Origin: Wenyingzhuangia sp.
Lineage (GTDB): Bacteria > Bacteroidota > Bacteroidia > Flavobacteriales > Flavobacteriaceae
Direction of reading: 5' to 3'
Assembly: GCA_020628175.1 (NCBI GenBank)
Contig: JAHDFK010000004.1
Coordinates: forward strand, 71,775 to 135,774
Length of the DNA stretch: 64,000 nucleotides
The notes beneath the pieces are model-generated. The model did not search any database, was not told the origin of the DNA, and saw only the letters and a program-made list of their open reading frames with translations. This document shows positions 55,105 to 63,300 of this stretch, piece by piece. Made by a program: the position numbers and the translations under genes. The number at the start of each line of letters is the position of its first letter. The stretch's first letter is position 1.

Positions 55105-57219
55105 ATGACTGATCAGAATAAACTTTTACACAAAACGCTAAAAGACTATTTTGGTTACGAACAATTTAGACCCCTACAAAAAGAAGTTATCTCAAGTATT
55201 TTAAATGGAGAAGATAATTTAGTAATTATGCCTACAGGTGGAGGAAAATCTATTTGCTACCAATTACCTGCCATTCTTTTTAAAGGACTCACACTTGTGA
55301 TCTCTCCGCTAATAGCGTTGATGAAAGATCAAGTAGATGCACTTAATGCCAATGGTATTCCTGCTGCATACATCAATAGTTCTCAGTCAGAAACAGAAAA
55401 TAATACGATTTTAGAAAGTGTAAAAGCCTCAGAAATCAAACTACTCTATTTAGCACCAGAAAGCTTAAGTTTTTTCGAACAACTAAGTCAGGTTTGCGAA
55501 ATTAGTTTAATTGCTGTTGATGAAGCACATTGTATCTCTTCGTGGGGTCACGATTTTAGACCAGCTTACACACAATTAGCCTTTTTAAAAAAAAGAGTTC
55601 CAAACACACCGCTAGTCGCTTTAACCGCCACTGCAGATAAAGCTACTAGAGAAGATATTGCCACGCAACTAAATATAGAGCACGCCAAAAGAAACATTAG
55701 TTCTTTTAACAGAGCCAACTTAAGTTTAGAAGTAAGACCGGCACAAGACAGAGTAAATCAAATTATAGATTTTGTCGCATCAAGACCTAATGAATCGGGT
55801 ATTGTATATTGCTTGAGTAGAAAACAAACCGAACAGCTCGCAGAACGATTGCAAAAAAAAGGCTACAAAGCAGCAGCCTACCACGCAGGATTACCTCCCG
55901 AAGTTAGAAGTAAAACACAAGAAAATTTTATTCACGATAGCACACCTATTATTTGTGCAACCATTGCTTTTGGAATGGGAATTGACAAATCGAACGTTCG
56001 ATGGATTATTCATTACAATCTTCCAAAAAACATAGAAGGTTATTATCAAGAAATTGGTCGTGCAGGAAGAGATGGATTAGATTCAGAGACCATTCTTTTT
56101 CATTCATATGCTGATGTGATTCAACTACAAAAGTTTGCCGAAACATCAGGAAACAAAGAAGTACAATTAGCTAAGTTAGAGCGTATGCGACAATATGCTG
56201 AAGCTACCAGTTGTAGAAGAAATATTCTGTTAAGCTATTTTGGAGAAACCGAAACTAAAAACTGTGGAAATTGCGACATTTGTAAACACCCTCCTACTTT
56301 TTTTGATGGAACTGTAATTGCTCAAAAACTACTTTCAGGAATTTTTAGACTTCAAGAAAAAGAAGCTGCCAACGTATTGATAGATTTTTTAAGAGGATCA
56401 CAAAACGCAACCATTCTCGATAAAAATTACCACCAATTAAAAACCTATGGAGTTGCTAAAGATATTTCGTGGAAAAACCTGCAACAATATCTAATTCAAT
56501 TAATCAATCAAGGATTTTGTGAAATTGCGTTTCACGAAAACAATAGCTTGAAGCTAAATCAACTTTCTAAAGACGTACTTTTTAATCGTGCGAAAGTAGC
56601 CCTAACCCAACCTACCGATTACGTAAAAGTTGATGCTAAGACACCACAAAAAAACAGCAAACCAACCAATAATTTATTCGAGCGTTTACGTGTGCTTCGT
56701 TTAGAATTAGCCACAGCTAAAGGCGTACCCGCATACGTTGTATTTAGTGACGCTACGTTAAAAAACATTGCAAATGAACGCCCTGTCACAGACGATGATT
56801 TTTTACAAATTGAAGGTGTTGGAAACAAAAAACTACAAGATTACGGATATGATTTTATTACCGAAATCATTAAATTTAATAAAGAAAAAACAAGCACTGT
56901 AAAGCGTTCTAAAAAAAGTAAAATCCCAACACATTTAGAAACCTACGAACTTTACAAACAAAACAAATCTCCCGAAGATATTGCTATTGAAAGAGGTTTG
57001 ACACTAAACACGATTCAAAGCCATTTTGTAAAACTCTATAACGAAGGTATTTCTGTTGATTTAACTGATTTTGTTTCTAAAAAAGAAATAGATGCCGTAC
57101 GTACAGCCAAAAACACTATAGAAAACCCTAACTCATTAAAGAGTTATTACGAATATTTTAACGAACAATTAGATTATGCCGCTATTAAAATGGCATTGGT
57201 TGTTATAGAAAACGAATAA
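55105..57219 (+). CDS. recQ: ATP-dependent DNA helicase RecQ
   Basis: 704 aa. A 3'-5' helicase for recombination and repair. Walker A MPTGGGKSICYQLPA near 43-57, DEAHCISSWGHDFRP near 145 (a DEAH box), motif VI QEIGRAGRDG near 315, the RecQ zinc cysteines (CRRNILLSYF, NCGNCDICK) near 373-396, winged helix to about 510, an HRDC domain near 530-600 (FERLRVLRLELATAKGVPAYVV) and a C-terminal helix-turn-helix (EDIAIERGLTLNTIQSHF). Typical of Bacteroidota long RecQ. Confidence 0.97.
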   Translation: MTDQNKLLHKTLKDYFGYEQFRPLQKEVISSILNGEDNLVIMPTGGGKSICYQLPAILFKGLTLVISPLIALMKDQVDALNANGIPAAYINSSQSETENNTILESVKASEIKLLYLAPESLSFFEQLSQVCEISLIAVDEAHCISSWGHDFRPAYTQLAFLKKRVPNTPLVALTATADKATREDIATQLNIEHAKRNISSFNRANLSLEVRPAQDRVNQIIDFVASRPNESGIVYCLSRKQTEQLAERLQKKGYKAAAYHAGLPPEVRSKTQENFIHDSTPIICATIAFGMGIDKSNVRWIIHYNLPKNIEGYYQEIGRAGRDGLDSETILFHSYADVIQLQKFAETSGNKEVQLAKLERMRQYAEATSCRRNILLSYFGETETKNCGNCDICKHPPTFFDGTVIAQKLLSGIFRLQEKEAANVLIDFLRGSQNATILDKNYHQLKTYGVAKDISWKNLQQYLIQLINQGFCEIAFHENNSLKLNQLSKDVLFNRAKVALTQPTDYVKVDAKTPQKNSKPTNNLFERLRVLRLELATAKGVPAYVVFSDATLKNIANERPVTDDDFLQIEGVGNKKLQDYGYDFITEIIKFNKEKTSTVKRSKKSKIPTHLETYELYKQNKSPEDIAIERGLTLNTIQSHFVKLYNEGISVDLTDFVSKKEIDAVRTAKNTIENPNSLKSYYEYFNEQLDYAAIKMALVVIENE

Positions 57220-57248
57220 AGCTATACCTTTAGTTATAAAACCATTTT

Positions 57249-57920
57249 ATGGAAATTGCACCCTTATTATTAACTTTTAAATTAGCAACCGCAACCACTA
57301 TTGTGTTGTTTTTTATTGCCATTCCTGTTTCGTACTGGTTAGTTAGCACCAAATCTAAATTAAAACCTATTATAGAAGCTACTATTAGCTTACCATTAGT
57401 ACTCCCTCCTACAGTATTGGGTTTCTATTTTTTACTACTCCTAAGTCCTAATTCATATATTGGAAGTTGGATTTTAAACACTTTTCATATTCAATTTGTA
57501 TTTTCTTTCTGGGGTTTATTGTTAGCTTCTCTTTTATACAGTTTGCCTTTTATGATACATCCTATACAGGCAGGATTGAGCTCTTTACCAAAATCGTATA
57601 CAGAAACAGCTATCTTAATGGGAAAATCTAAATCTACCATCATAAGTCGTATTTTACTACCCAACATAAAACCCGCACTTTTAACAGGAATTGTTTTAAG
57701 TTTTGCCCATACAGTTGGAGAGTTTGGTGTGGTACTTATGATTGGAGGTAACATACCTGGTAAAACCAAGGTAGCATCTATTGCTATTTACGATGAAGTT
57801 GAATCGTTAAATTACACAGCTGCAAATCAATACTCTTTTATTCTTTTAGCGCTCTCTTTTTTTATATTGATTAGTGTTTATATAACCAACGGAGGATATC
57901 TTAAAAAATTGATAAAATGA
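57249..57920 (+). CDS. modB: Molybdate ABC transporter permease ModB
   Basis: 223 aa with five or six membrane segments and the conserved EAA-like loop LPKSYTETAILMGKSKSTIISRI and GEFGVVLMIGGNIPGKTKVA, a ModB signature. It would move molybdate through the inner membrane with ModC, encoded next with a 4-base overlap. No modA (periplasmic binding protein) occurs in this window. Confidence 0.88.
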   Translation: MEIAPLLLTFKLATATTIVLFFIAIPVSYWLVSTKSKLKPIIEATISLPLVLPPTVLGFYFLLLLSPNSYIGSWILNTFHIQFVFSFWGLLLASLLYSLPFMIHPIQAGLSSLPKSYTETAILMGKSKSTIISRILLPNIKPALLTGIVLSFAHTVGEFGVVLMIGGNIPGKTKVASIAIYDEVESLNYTAANQYSFILLALSFFILISVYITNGGYLKKLIK

Positions 57921-58738
57921 TTGATTGCAACCTACAACACACTTATTTTTCCAATAAAAGAGAGTTTAACCTAAACATTAAAGCCTCTTTTAAAAAAAAT
58001 GCTATCAATATCATTTATGGTCCGTCAGGATCTGGTAAAACATCATTATTACGCTTAATTAGTGGCCTAGATAAAGCTAAAAAAGGAAGAATTACCAACG
58101 GAAAAACAAATTGGTTAAAAACAAGCTCTAAAGAGTTTTATCCTATTGCTAAAAGACAAATAGCTTACGTTTTTCAAGACTACGGCTTATTTCCAAACAT
58201 GACCGTTTTAAAAAATATTACATTTTCAAAAACAAACATCAATCAAAATCTACTTAACGATGTAATTTCAACACTAGAAATTAAACATTTATTAAATGTA
58301 AAACCCGATGAATTGTCTGGTGGCCAAAAACAACGTATAGCACTCGCTAGAGCACTACTACAAGAACCTAAACTATTACTCTTAGACGAACCTTTAAATT
58401 CTTTAGATCAGCATTTAAAAAACAAGCTACAAATCTATCTCATAAAACTACAACGCACCTACAAGTTTACCGTAATTATGGTAAGTCACAACATTGAGGA
58501 AGTTTTAAAAATATCAGATTATGTTTTTGTGATGAATCAGGGAGAAATTATTGAGCAAGGACTTGCTAACGATTTATTTTTAAACAACAAAAACAATACT
58601 TTAAGGGCAACTGTTTTAAGTATCGAAGAACAATCTGTAACAGTATTAATTGGCTCACAAAAAATAAACATTAAAAAGCAACAAATTCAAACCTCTGAAT
58701 TCGAAGTAGGTCAGCTTGTAGAAATTGGGTTTGCTTAA
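57917..58738 (+). CDS. modC: Molybdate ABC transporter ATPase ModC-like
   Basis: 273 aa. Walker A GPSGSGKTSLL near 35-45, signature LSGGQKQRIALARAL near 134-148 and Walker B LLLLDEPLNSLD near 156-167. The C-terminal 50 residues form a Mop/TOBE-type oxyanion-sensing region (VTVLIGSQKINIKKQQI). Overlaps modB by 4 bases (ATGA). ModC is the usual call; a sulfate-type CysA is less likely given the short ModB partner. Confidence 0.85.
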   Translation: MIDCNLQHTYFSNKREFNLNIKASFKKNAINIIYGPSGSGKTSLLRLISGLDKAKKGRITNGKTNWLKTSSKEFYPIAKRQIAYVFQDYGLFPNMTVLKNITFSKTNINQNLLNDVISTLEIKHLLNVKPDELSGGQKQRIALARALLQEPKLLLLDEPLNSLDQHLKNKLQIYLIKLQRTYKFTVIMVSHNIEEVLKISDYVFVMNQGEIIEQGLANDLFLNNKNNTLRATVLSIEEQSVTVLIGSQKINIKKQQIQTSEFEVGQLVEIGFA

Positions 58739-58899
58739 CGTTAGTTTGGAGATTTGGAAAACAAATTATTAGACGAACACAATTTCAATTAAAATCCAAG
58801 ATTTTAAGTTTATAACAAAGTTCAAATTAACGTTATTCGTTGTTTTGAAATGTTTTATGTTTTAAAGTTACTTATATTATTTTTTGGCTTAAAATTTGT

Positions 58900-58907
58900 T
58901 AATTTTG
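58900..58907 (+). promoter_or_regulatory. -7 promoter element before the metal-cluster gene
   Basis: TAATTTTG (exact TAnnTTTG), ending 6 bases before the ATG at 58914; as for uvrB the transcript would be nearly leaderless. It implies that the cluster has its own promoter after modC. Confidence 0.45.
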
Positions 58908-58913
58908 TATTTA

Positions 58914-59273
58914 ATGAAAATTCTATTATCCATATTGCTTTGTTTTTCATTCTCTGTTCAGTCTTTTGTAACAAAGTCTGTAACTTTCAATGAAAATAAA
59001 TGTCAGATGACTATGAGTAAGAAAGAAGTTAAAACTTCACATTCTTGTTGTCATAAAATGGATAAACAAAAAAGTAAAAAAGAGAATAATTCAAAAAGTA
59101 ACTGCTGTAAAGGATTCGATATTTGTACATGTAGTTTACAATTAGTTCTTCCGCCACTTTATTTTTCTATTGATTTTCGAAAAATAGAATTCACAAAATC
59201 ATACTTTGGATACTTAGAAAGTAATTCTACCTACACTTCTTCATTTTTTCAACCACCACAGTTTGTTTCTTAA
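58914..59273 (+). CDS. Cys/His-rich small envelope protein (HYC_CC_PP-like)
   Basis: 119 aa from ATG 58914; the longer reading uses TTG at 58896. An N-terminal signal or anchor (MKILLSILLCFSFSVQSF) precedes a basic Cys/His-rich segment with HSCCHKM and SNCCKGFDICTC, then LVLPPLYF. The H-CC / CC / PP pattern recalls the Bacteroidota HYC_CC_PP small proteins, which often lie beside metal genes; this is from memory. The Cys and His cluster could bind a soft metal such as copper or zinc. First gene of a five-gene cluster. Confidence 0.75.
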   Translation: MKILLSILLCFSFSVQSFVTKSVTFNENKCQMTMSKKEVKTSHSCCHKMDKQKSKKENNSKSNCCKGFDICTCSLQLVLPPLYFSIDFRKIEFTKSYFGYLESNSTYTSSFFQPPQFVS

Positions 59274-59332
59274 TTTCATTAGACGTTACTGTTTATTCAG
59301 TCTCTATTTTTTAAGAATTTAATAAAAATCAT

Positions 59333-60097
59333 ATGCAAACTTATAAATTTAGTTTGTGGTTGATGGTGCTTGTATTTTGCAAATCTTTTGCACAAGGGCC
59401 TCCAATCACAACAGATAAACCTATTATGTTAGGCCAAGGGACAAAATTGATAAAAATCCTTATAGAACATAAAAATGAAGAAGGAATTGAAAGTACTCGA
59501 ATTCCTTTAATGTTTCATTATTTACCTACTGCTAATACTTTAGTAGCGGTTCATTTACCTTATCTTTTTGGACAAAGAAAAGGAAATGATTTTCAATCTT
59601 TAGTACCCGAGTTGGTTCTAAAGTATCAATTGTATCGAAAAGATGGAAAAGCTAAAACTTTTAGAATAGTGGCAAAAACATTACAAAAAATTCCCTTTCA
59701 AGATGTAAAAGAATTACAAGGAGATGTATTAAATGAATACCAAGGATTTTACGGATTTGTTGCAGGCTACGAAAGTATTTCTCTTGGTATTTCTAATGAA
59801 TTAGGAATTAATACTGTTGCGAATACTAAATGGAATGAATTAAGCTACAAACTTGGGGTTGGCTTACCTTTATTAGAGCCTACTTACCCTGTAAAACAAT
59901 TGAATTTATTTTTTGAAACACAGCAAAGTTATTTTTATAATGTAAAAGATAACATTCTCAAATATGCTCAAGGTATTCAATATGCAAAGGGGCACTTTAC
60001 TTTCGATATAGCTTATCAATTTCCTATTTATCAAAAAACAGAAACAGTAAATAAATTTAAGAACAACTTATTACTAGGTACTCGTTTTGTTTTTTAA
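59333..60097 (+). CDS. Outer-membrane beta-barrel-like protein
   Basis: 254 aa. Signal peptide (ends CKSFAQ), then GPPITTDKPIMLGQGTKLIKI, resembling the family of phenol-degradation MetA/transporter-type barrels. Amphipathic strands continue to the aromatic C-terminus GTRFVF, typical of an outer-membrane barrel. It follows the Cys-rich gene by 59 bases and precedes the HMA gene by 20. Likely a pore or receptor in the outer membrane; the substrate is unproven, but the neighbours bind metal. Confidence 0.72.
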   Translation: MQTYKFSLWLMVLVFCKSFAQGPPITTDKPIMLGQGTKLIKILIEHKNEEGIESTRIPLMFHYLPTANTLVAVHLPYLFGQRKGNDFQSLVPELVLKYQLYRKDGKAKTFRIVAKTLQKIPFQDVKELQGDVLNEYQGFYGFVAGYESISLGISNELGINTVANTKWNELSYKLGVGLPLLEPTYPVKQLNLFFETQQSYFYNVKDNILKYAQGIQYAKGHFTFDIAYQFPIYQKTETVNKFKNNLLLGTRFVF

Positions 60098-60117
60098 ACA
60101 TTTAAAAACTAAGAATC

Positions 60118-60720
60118 ATGAAAAATATATTTATATACATATTTATTTTATTCTCAACTGTAACTTTCGCTCAGTTAGATGAATTTAACGTAAAAGTTGA
60201 TGGACTAGGCTGTCCTTTTTGTGCTTATGGCTTAGAGAAAAAATTTAAAGAGTTAAAAGGCATCAAAAAAATAGCTATTGAAATGAAGAAAGGTGAAATG
60301 ACCTTTAGCTATCCTTCTGAAAATAAATTAACTATCGAACAAGTTAACAAACAAGTTGAGAAAGCAGGTTATACCCCTGTTCATGTATTAATTACAAGAA
60401 ATACAGGTGAGGTAGAACAATCAGTTGTAAAACAAGCTACAAAAGTAGCAGACCTACAAACTTCTGAATTTAAAACCTATGGTAATTGTGATATGTGTAA
60501 AGCTAGAATAGAAAGAGCTGCTTTATCAATTAAGGGAGTTCAATCTGTTTCATGGAATAAAGAAACTAAAATGACTAAAATTGAGGCTAGTAACGCATCC
60601 ATTATAAAAAAAGCTCAAAAAGCAATTGCAAATGCAGGTCACGATACAGAGTTATTCAGTGCTCTAAAAACTAAATATGAGAGTTTACCTCCATGTTGTT
60701 TATACAAACGTAAAAAATAA
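60118..60720 (+). CDS. Secreted double-HMA metal-binding protein
   Basis: 200 aa. Signal peptide MKNIFIYIFILFSTVTFAQ. Two heavy-metal-associated (HMA) domains: residues about 22-90 with GLGCPFCAYGLEKKF (CPFC) and about 115-185 with YGNCDMCKARIERA (CDMC). The C-terminus PPCCLYKRKK adds two more Cys. HMA CxxC pairs bind Cu(I) and similar soft metals. Export makes it a periplasmic or surface metal carrier. It lies 5 bases before the NHL gene. Confidence 0.9.
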   Translation: MKNIFIYIFILFSTVTFAQLDEFNVKVDGLGCPFCAYGLEKKFKELKGIKKIAIEMKKGEMTFSYPSENKLTIEQVNKQVEKAGYTPVHVLITRNTGEVEQSVVKQATKVADLQTSEFKTYGNCDMCKARIERAALSIKGVQSVSWNKETKMTKIEASNASIIKKAQKAIANAGHDTELFSALKTKYESLPPCCLYKRKK

Positions 60721-60725
60721 GAATC

Positions 60726-61523
60726 ATGAAAAAAGCGTTATTTACACTATTCATACTAAGCAGTTTTATTTCATGTATTTCAAAAACGGAATGGACATTC
60801 GGTAAAAAAATCAGTTTGAATGAAATTAACCCTGTAGGAATATCTATACAAAAAAATGAAATTGTACTATCAGATACAGATCACCAACGTTTAGTTTGGC
60901 TAGATTCAGAATTCAAAACAACCAAAGTTGTTGATAATTTTGATAGACCCATGCATATCGAGGGAGGTATTAATAATATTTTTATTGCGAACTATGGTAC
61001 CGACCAAATATTAAAATATAATAGCGATTTAAAACCAATAGATGTTTCTGCTAAACTAGATGCTCCTTCTGGAATTTCTGTACATGATGATAAAATCGTT
61101 ATTGCTGATTTTTATAATCACAAAGTACCTTATTATGATGGTCAGCAGTGGAAATTTATAGGAAAGAAAGGAAAAGAAGATGGAGCATTTCATTATCCTA
61201 CAGATGTACAATTTCATGGAGATAAAATTTATGTTGCTGATGCATATAATCACCGTATCCAAGTATTTGATCTGAATGGGGATTTTCTATTCAAATTTGG
61301 AGAGCAAGAAGCCATAAATGCAGCTACCGGAATTTATGTTAATAACACTAATATATTTGTAACTGATTTTGAAAACGGACGAGTTTTGATATATGATTTA
61401 GAAGGAGCTCTTCAACAAATTTTAACCGAACATATATCTTCTCCTACAGATATTATTGTTTATAATAATTGTCTTTATATTCTAAATTACAAAGAAGGAG
61501 AAATTGTTTTATACCATAACTAA
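60726..61523 (+). CDS. NHL-repeat lipoprotein
   Basis: 265 aa. A lipobox in SSFISC marks it as a lipoprotein (Cys17). The remainder is a beta-propeller of NHL-type repeats (YPTDVQFHGDKIYVADAYNH, YNHRIQVFDLNGDFLFKFG, ATGIYVNNTNIFVTDFENGR). NHL propellers bind proteins or ligands, and some are copper-dependent lyases; no such catalytic residues could be assigned. Fourth gene of the metal-type cluster; may be a surface scaffold. Confidence 0.85.
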   Translation: MKKALFTLFILSSFISCISKTEWTFGKKISLNEINPVGISIQKNEIVLSDTDHQRLVWLDSEFKTTKVVDNFDRPMHIEGGINNIFIANYGTDQILKYNSDLKPIDVSAKLDAPSGISVHDDKIVIADFYNHKVPYYDGQQWKFIGKKGKEDGAFHYPTDVQFHGDKIYVADAYNHRIQVFDLNGDFLFKFGEQEAINAATGIYVNNTNIFVTDFENGRVLIYDLEGALQQILTEHISSPTDIIVYNNCLYILNYKEGEIVLYHN

Positions 61524-61530
61524 TCATTTA

Positions 61531-61566
61531 AAACTAGGAATGAAACTAAACCTTAATTCCTAGTTT
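61531..61566 (+). terminator. Hairpin between the NHL and HMA-MauE genes
   Basis: A perfect 11-bp stem AAACTAGGAAT / ATTCCTAGTTT with a 14-base loop and no T run. It may partly terminate or stabilise the mRNA and lower expression of the last gene. Confidence 0.4.
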
Positions 61567-61583
61567 ACATATTCTTAAGAACT

Positions 61584-62294
61584 ATGAAAAAAACATATAA
61601 TTTAACAGGAATGACATGTGGTAGTTGTGAAGCTAAAGTAAAAACTTCATTACTTACTGTTTCCGGAATAACTCATGTAGAGGCTTCAAAAGATAACAAT
61701 CAGGTTGTAATAGATGTTCAAAGAAATATTACCCAAAAAGAATTACAAAGTGTGTTAGATAGTAAATATCAACTTAGAGAACATAAATATTCTAATACCG
61801 AAACGAAAAATTGGTTTAACATCTACAAACCAGTTATTTTGATTTTTATTTATATTACCATCATCACTTTATGTATAGAATATTATTTAGAAACTTTTGT
61901 TTTTAAGAGATGGTGTAGACATTTCATGTCTGGATTCTTTTTAATCTTTTCTTTTTTCAAAATGTTAAATCTAAAAGGTTTCAGTAATAGCTACCAAATG
62001 TACGATGTGATTGCTAAAAGGTTTCCTATATGGGGCACTATATATGCTTTTCTTGAGTTGATTTTAGGTATTTCCTTTCTTCTGAATATTTTTCCATTAG
62101 TAACCAATAGTATAACTTTATTAATCATGACTATCAGTATTATAGGAGTTCTTCAAACAGTTTTAAATAAGAAAAAGATTCAATGCGCGTGTCTTGGAGA
62201 TGTTTTTAATCTTCCTATGAGTACCGTTACAATAATTGAAGATGGACTTATGATAGTAATGAGTTTTATAATGTTAGTATCGAATGTTAAATAG
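61584..62294 (+). CDS. HMA-MauE/DoxX-type membrane fusion protein
   Basis: 236 aa. The N-terminal HMA domain (about 1-70) has the canonical GMTCGSCEAKVK. From about 85 come four membrane segments, with motifs RWCRHFMSGFFLIFSFFKML and CACLGDVFNLPMSTVTIIED, the MauE/DoxX-like signature. A metal-binding head fused to a redox-type membrane part suggests metal transfer at the inner membrane, perhaps with thiol exchange by the CAC cysteines. Last gene of the cluster; convergent with the pseudogene. Confidence 0.85.
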   Translation: MKKTYNLTGMTCGSCEAKVKTSLLTVSGITHVEASKDNNQVVIDVQRNITQKELQSVLDSKYQLREHKYSNTETKNWFNIYKPVILIFIYITIITLCIEYYLETFVFKRWCRHFMSGFFLIFSFFKMLNLKGFSNSYQMYDVIAKRFPIWGTIYAFLELILGISFLLNIFPLVTNSITLLIMTISIIGVLQTVLNKKKIQCACLGDVFNLPMSTVTIIEDGLMIVMSFIMLVSNVK

Positions 62295-62307
62295 TGTACA
62301 ACGCCAT

Positions 62308-62977
62308 TTAACATTCATTACCTGTTATATCACAAGATTCTCCTACTACATTTGTAAACGCTAATTGCGTTAACATATCTTTTAATTTATAATTAGAAAC
62401 TGCACCAAACAACTTAAACTTGTTTGCAATTATATACGTAGGTACCGTTGTAATTTTCTTGTTTTTCACCTCTTTTTCTTTTTCCAAAACTAAATCACGA
62501 AGTTCTTTACTATTCCAAGCCTCTTTAACCTTTGGCTGTCAGGTACGAACTTAAAAGAGTTATTAACACTGGCAGTAAGGTGAGATCGCTACCCTGAGAA
62601 AAATAAGCCTTTTGCAAAGTATGTAGAACACGTAATCCATTTCCTTTTTCTTCTGCCTTTAAAATTAGTTGATGTATTTTTAAGGTATTCGGTATTCTAG
62701 AAAATTTATCAGGGTGAATTTCTAAGTTTTCTGCAGCTGCCGCTTCAGCAACATTTTCATAAGCTTTTAAAACATTCGTAACTCCTTTGTCTTTCCAATA
62801 GGTCTCAATATCAATTCCGATTTCTGGAATAGAAGGACGTATTTGAAATGGAATTAAATTTATTGATACCCGCGTATTTGTGTTCTTAACAGCATTTAAC
62901 AAACGAGTATGTCCTACAAAACACCAAGGACATATGATATCGTAAATTAAATCTATTTGTAATATTTCGTTTTTCAT
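62308..62977 (-). pseudogene. FrnE-like DsbA oxidoreductase, one-base frameshift
   Basis: From ATG 62977 the frame gives MKNEILQIDLIYDIICPWCF (CPWC at 16-19) and follows the FrnE family for ~140 residues, then stops at TAA near 62525. Dropping one G near 62527-62529 joins it to a second open frame (VKEAWNSKELRDLVLEKEKE, TTVPTYIIANKFKL) that completes the thioredoxin fold, including the cis-Pro TVPT, and ends in CDITGNEC. The whole span is 670 bases (3n+1), fitting a single insertion. It may be a sequencing error, as no other decay is seen. Confidence 0.85.
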
Positions 62978-63300
62978 AAGGTTTTAGACGTAGTACACAA
63001 CAAATAGTTACACTACTTACAGTATGTACTTTTTATAACTAAAAAACCACTCCTATAAAAAGGAGTGGCAAAAAAAAATGCTATGAAAAAGAAAATATTC
63101 TTTTCTGATATAAAGATATATATAATACTTGACAATAACAACAACGGAATAAACTTAAATATCTGAATAAAAACATATTACATTAAAAAAACATCACAAC
63201 AATACTAAACACACGGATAAATTCAACAAATATTCTTTATACTTATATCAAGGTGTATTATAACTGTAATCAAACAACGTTCCTTCTAATTACAATACTA
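62978..63300. other. 323-bp intergenic region with one terminator
   Basis: AT-rich, no ORF of note. It holds the hairpin at 63041-63068 and the leader of the FrnE-like pseudogene. No promoter match was found. Confidence 0.4.
63041..63068 (-). terminator. Terminator of the last gene
   Basis: Stem CCACTCCT / AGGAGTGG with a 6-base loop. The T run (from AAAAAA at 63041) is on the reverse strand, pointing to the gene at 63301, though it lies about 230 bases after its stop. Confidence 0.65.
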
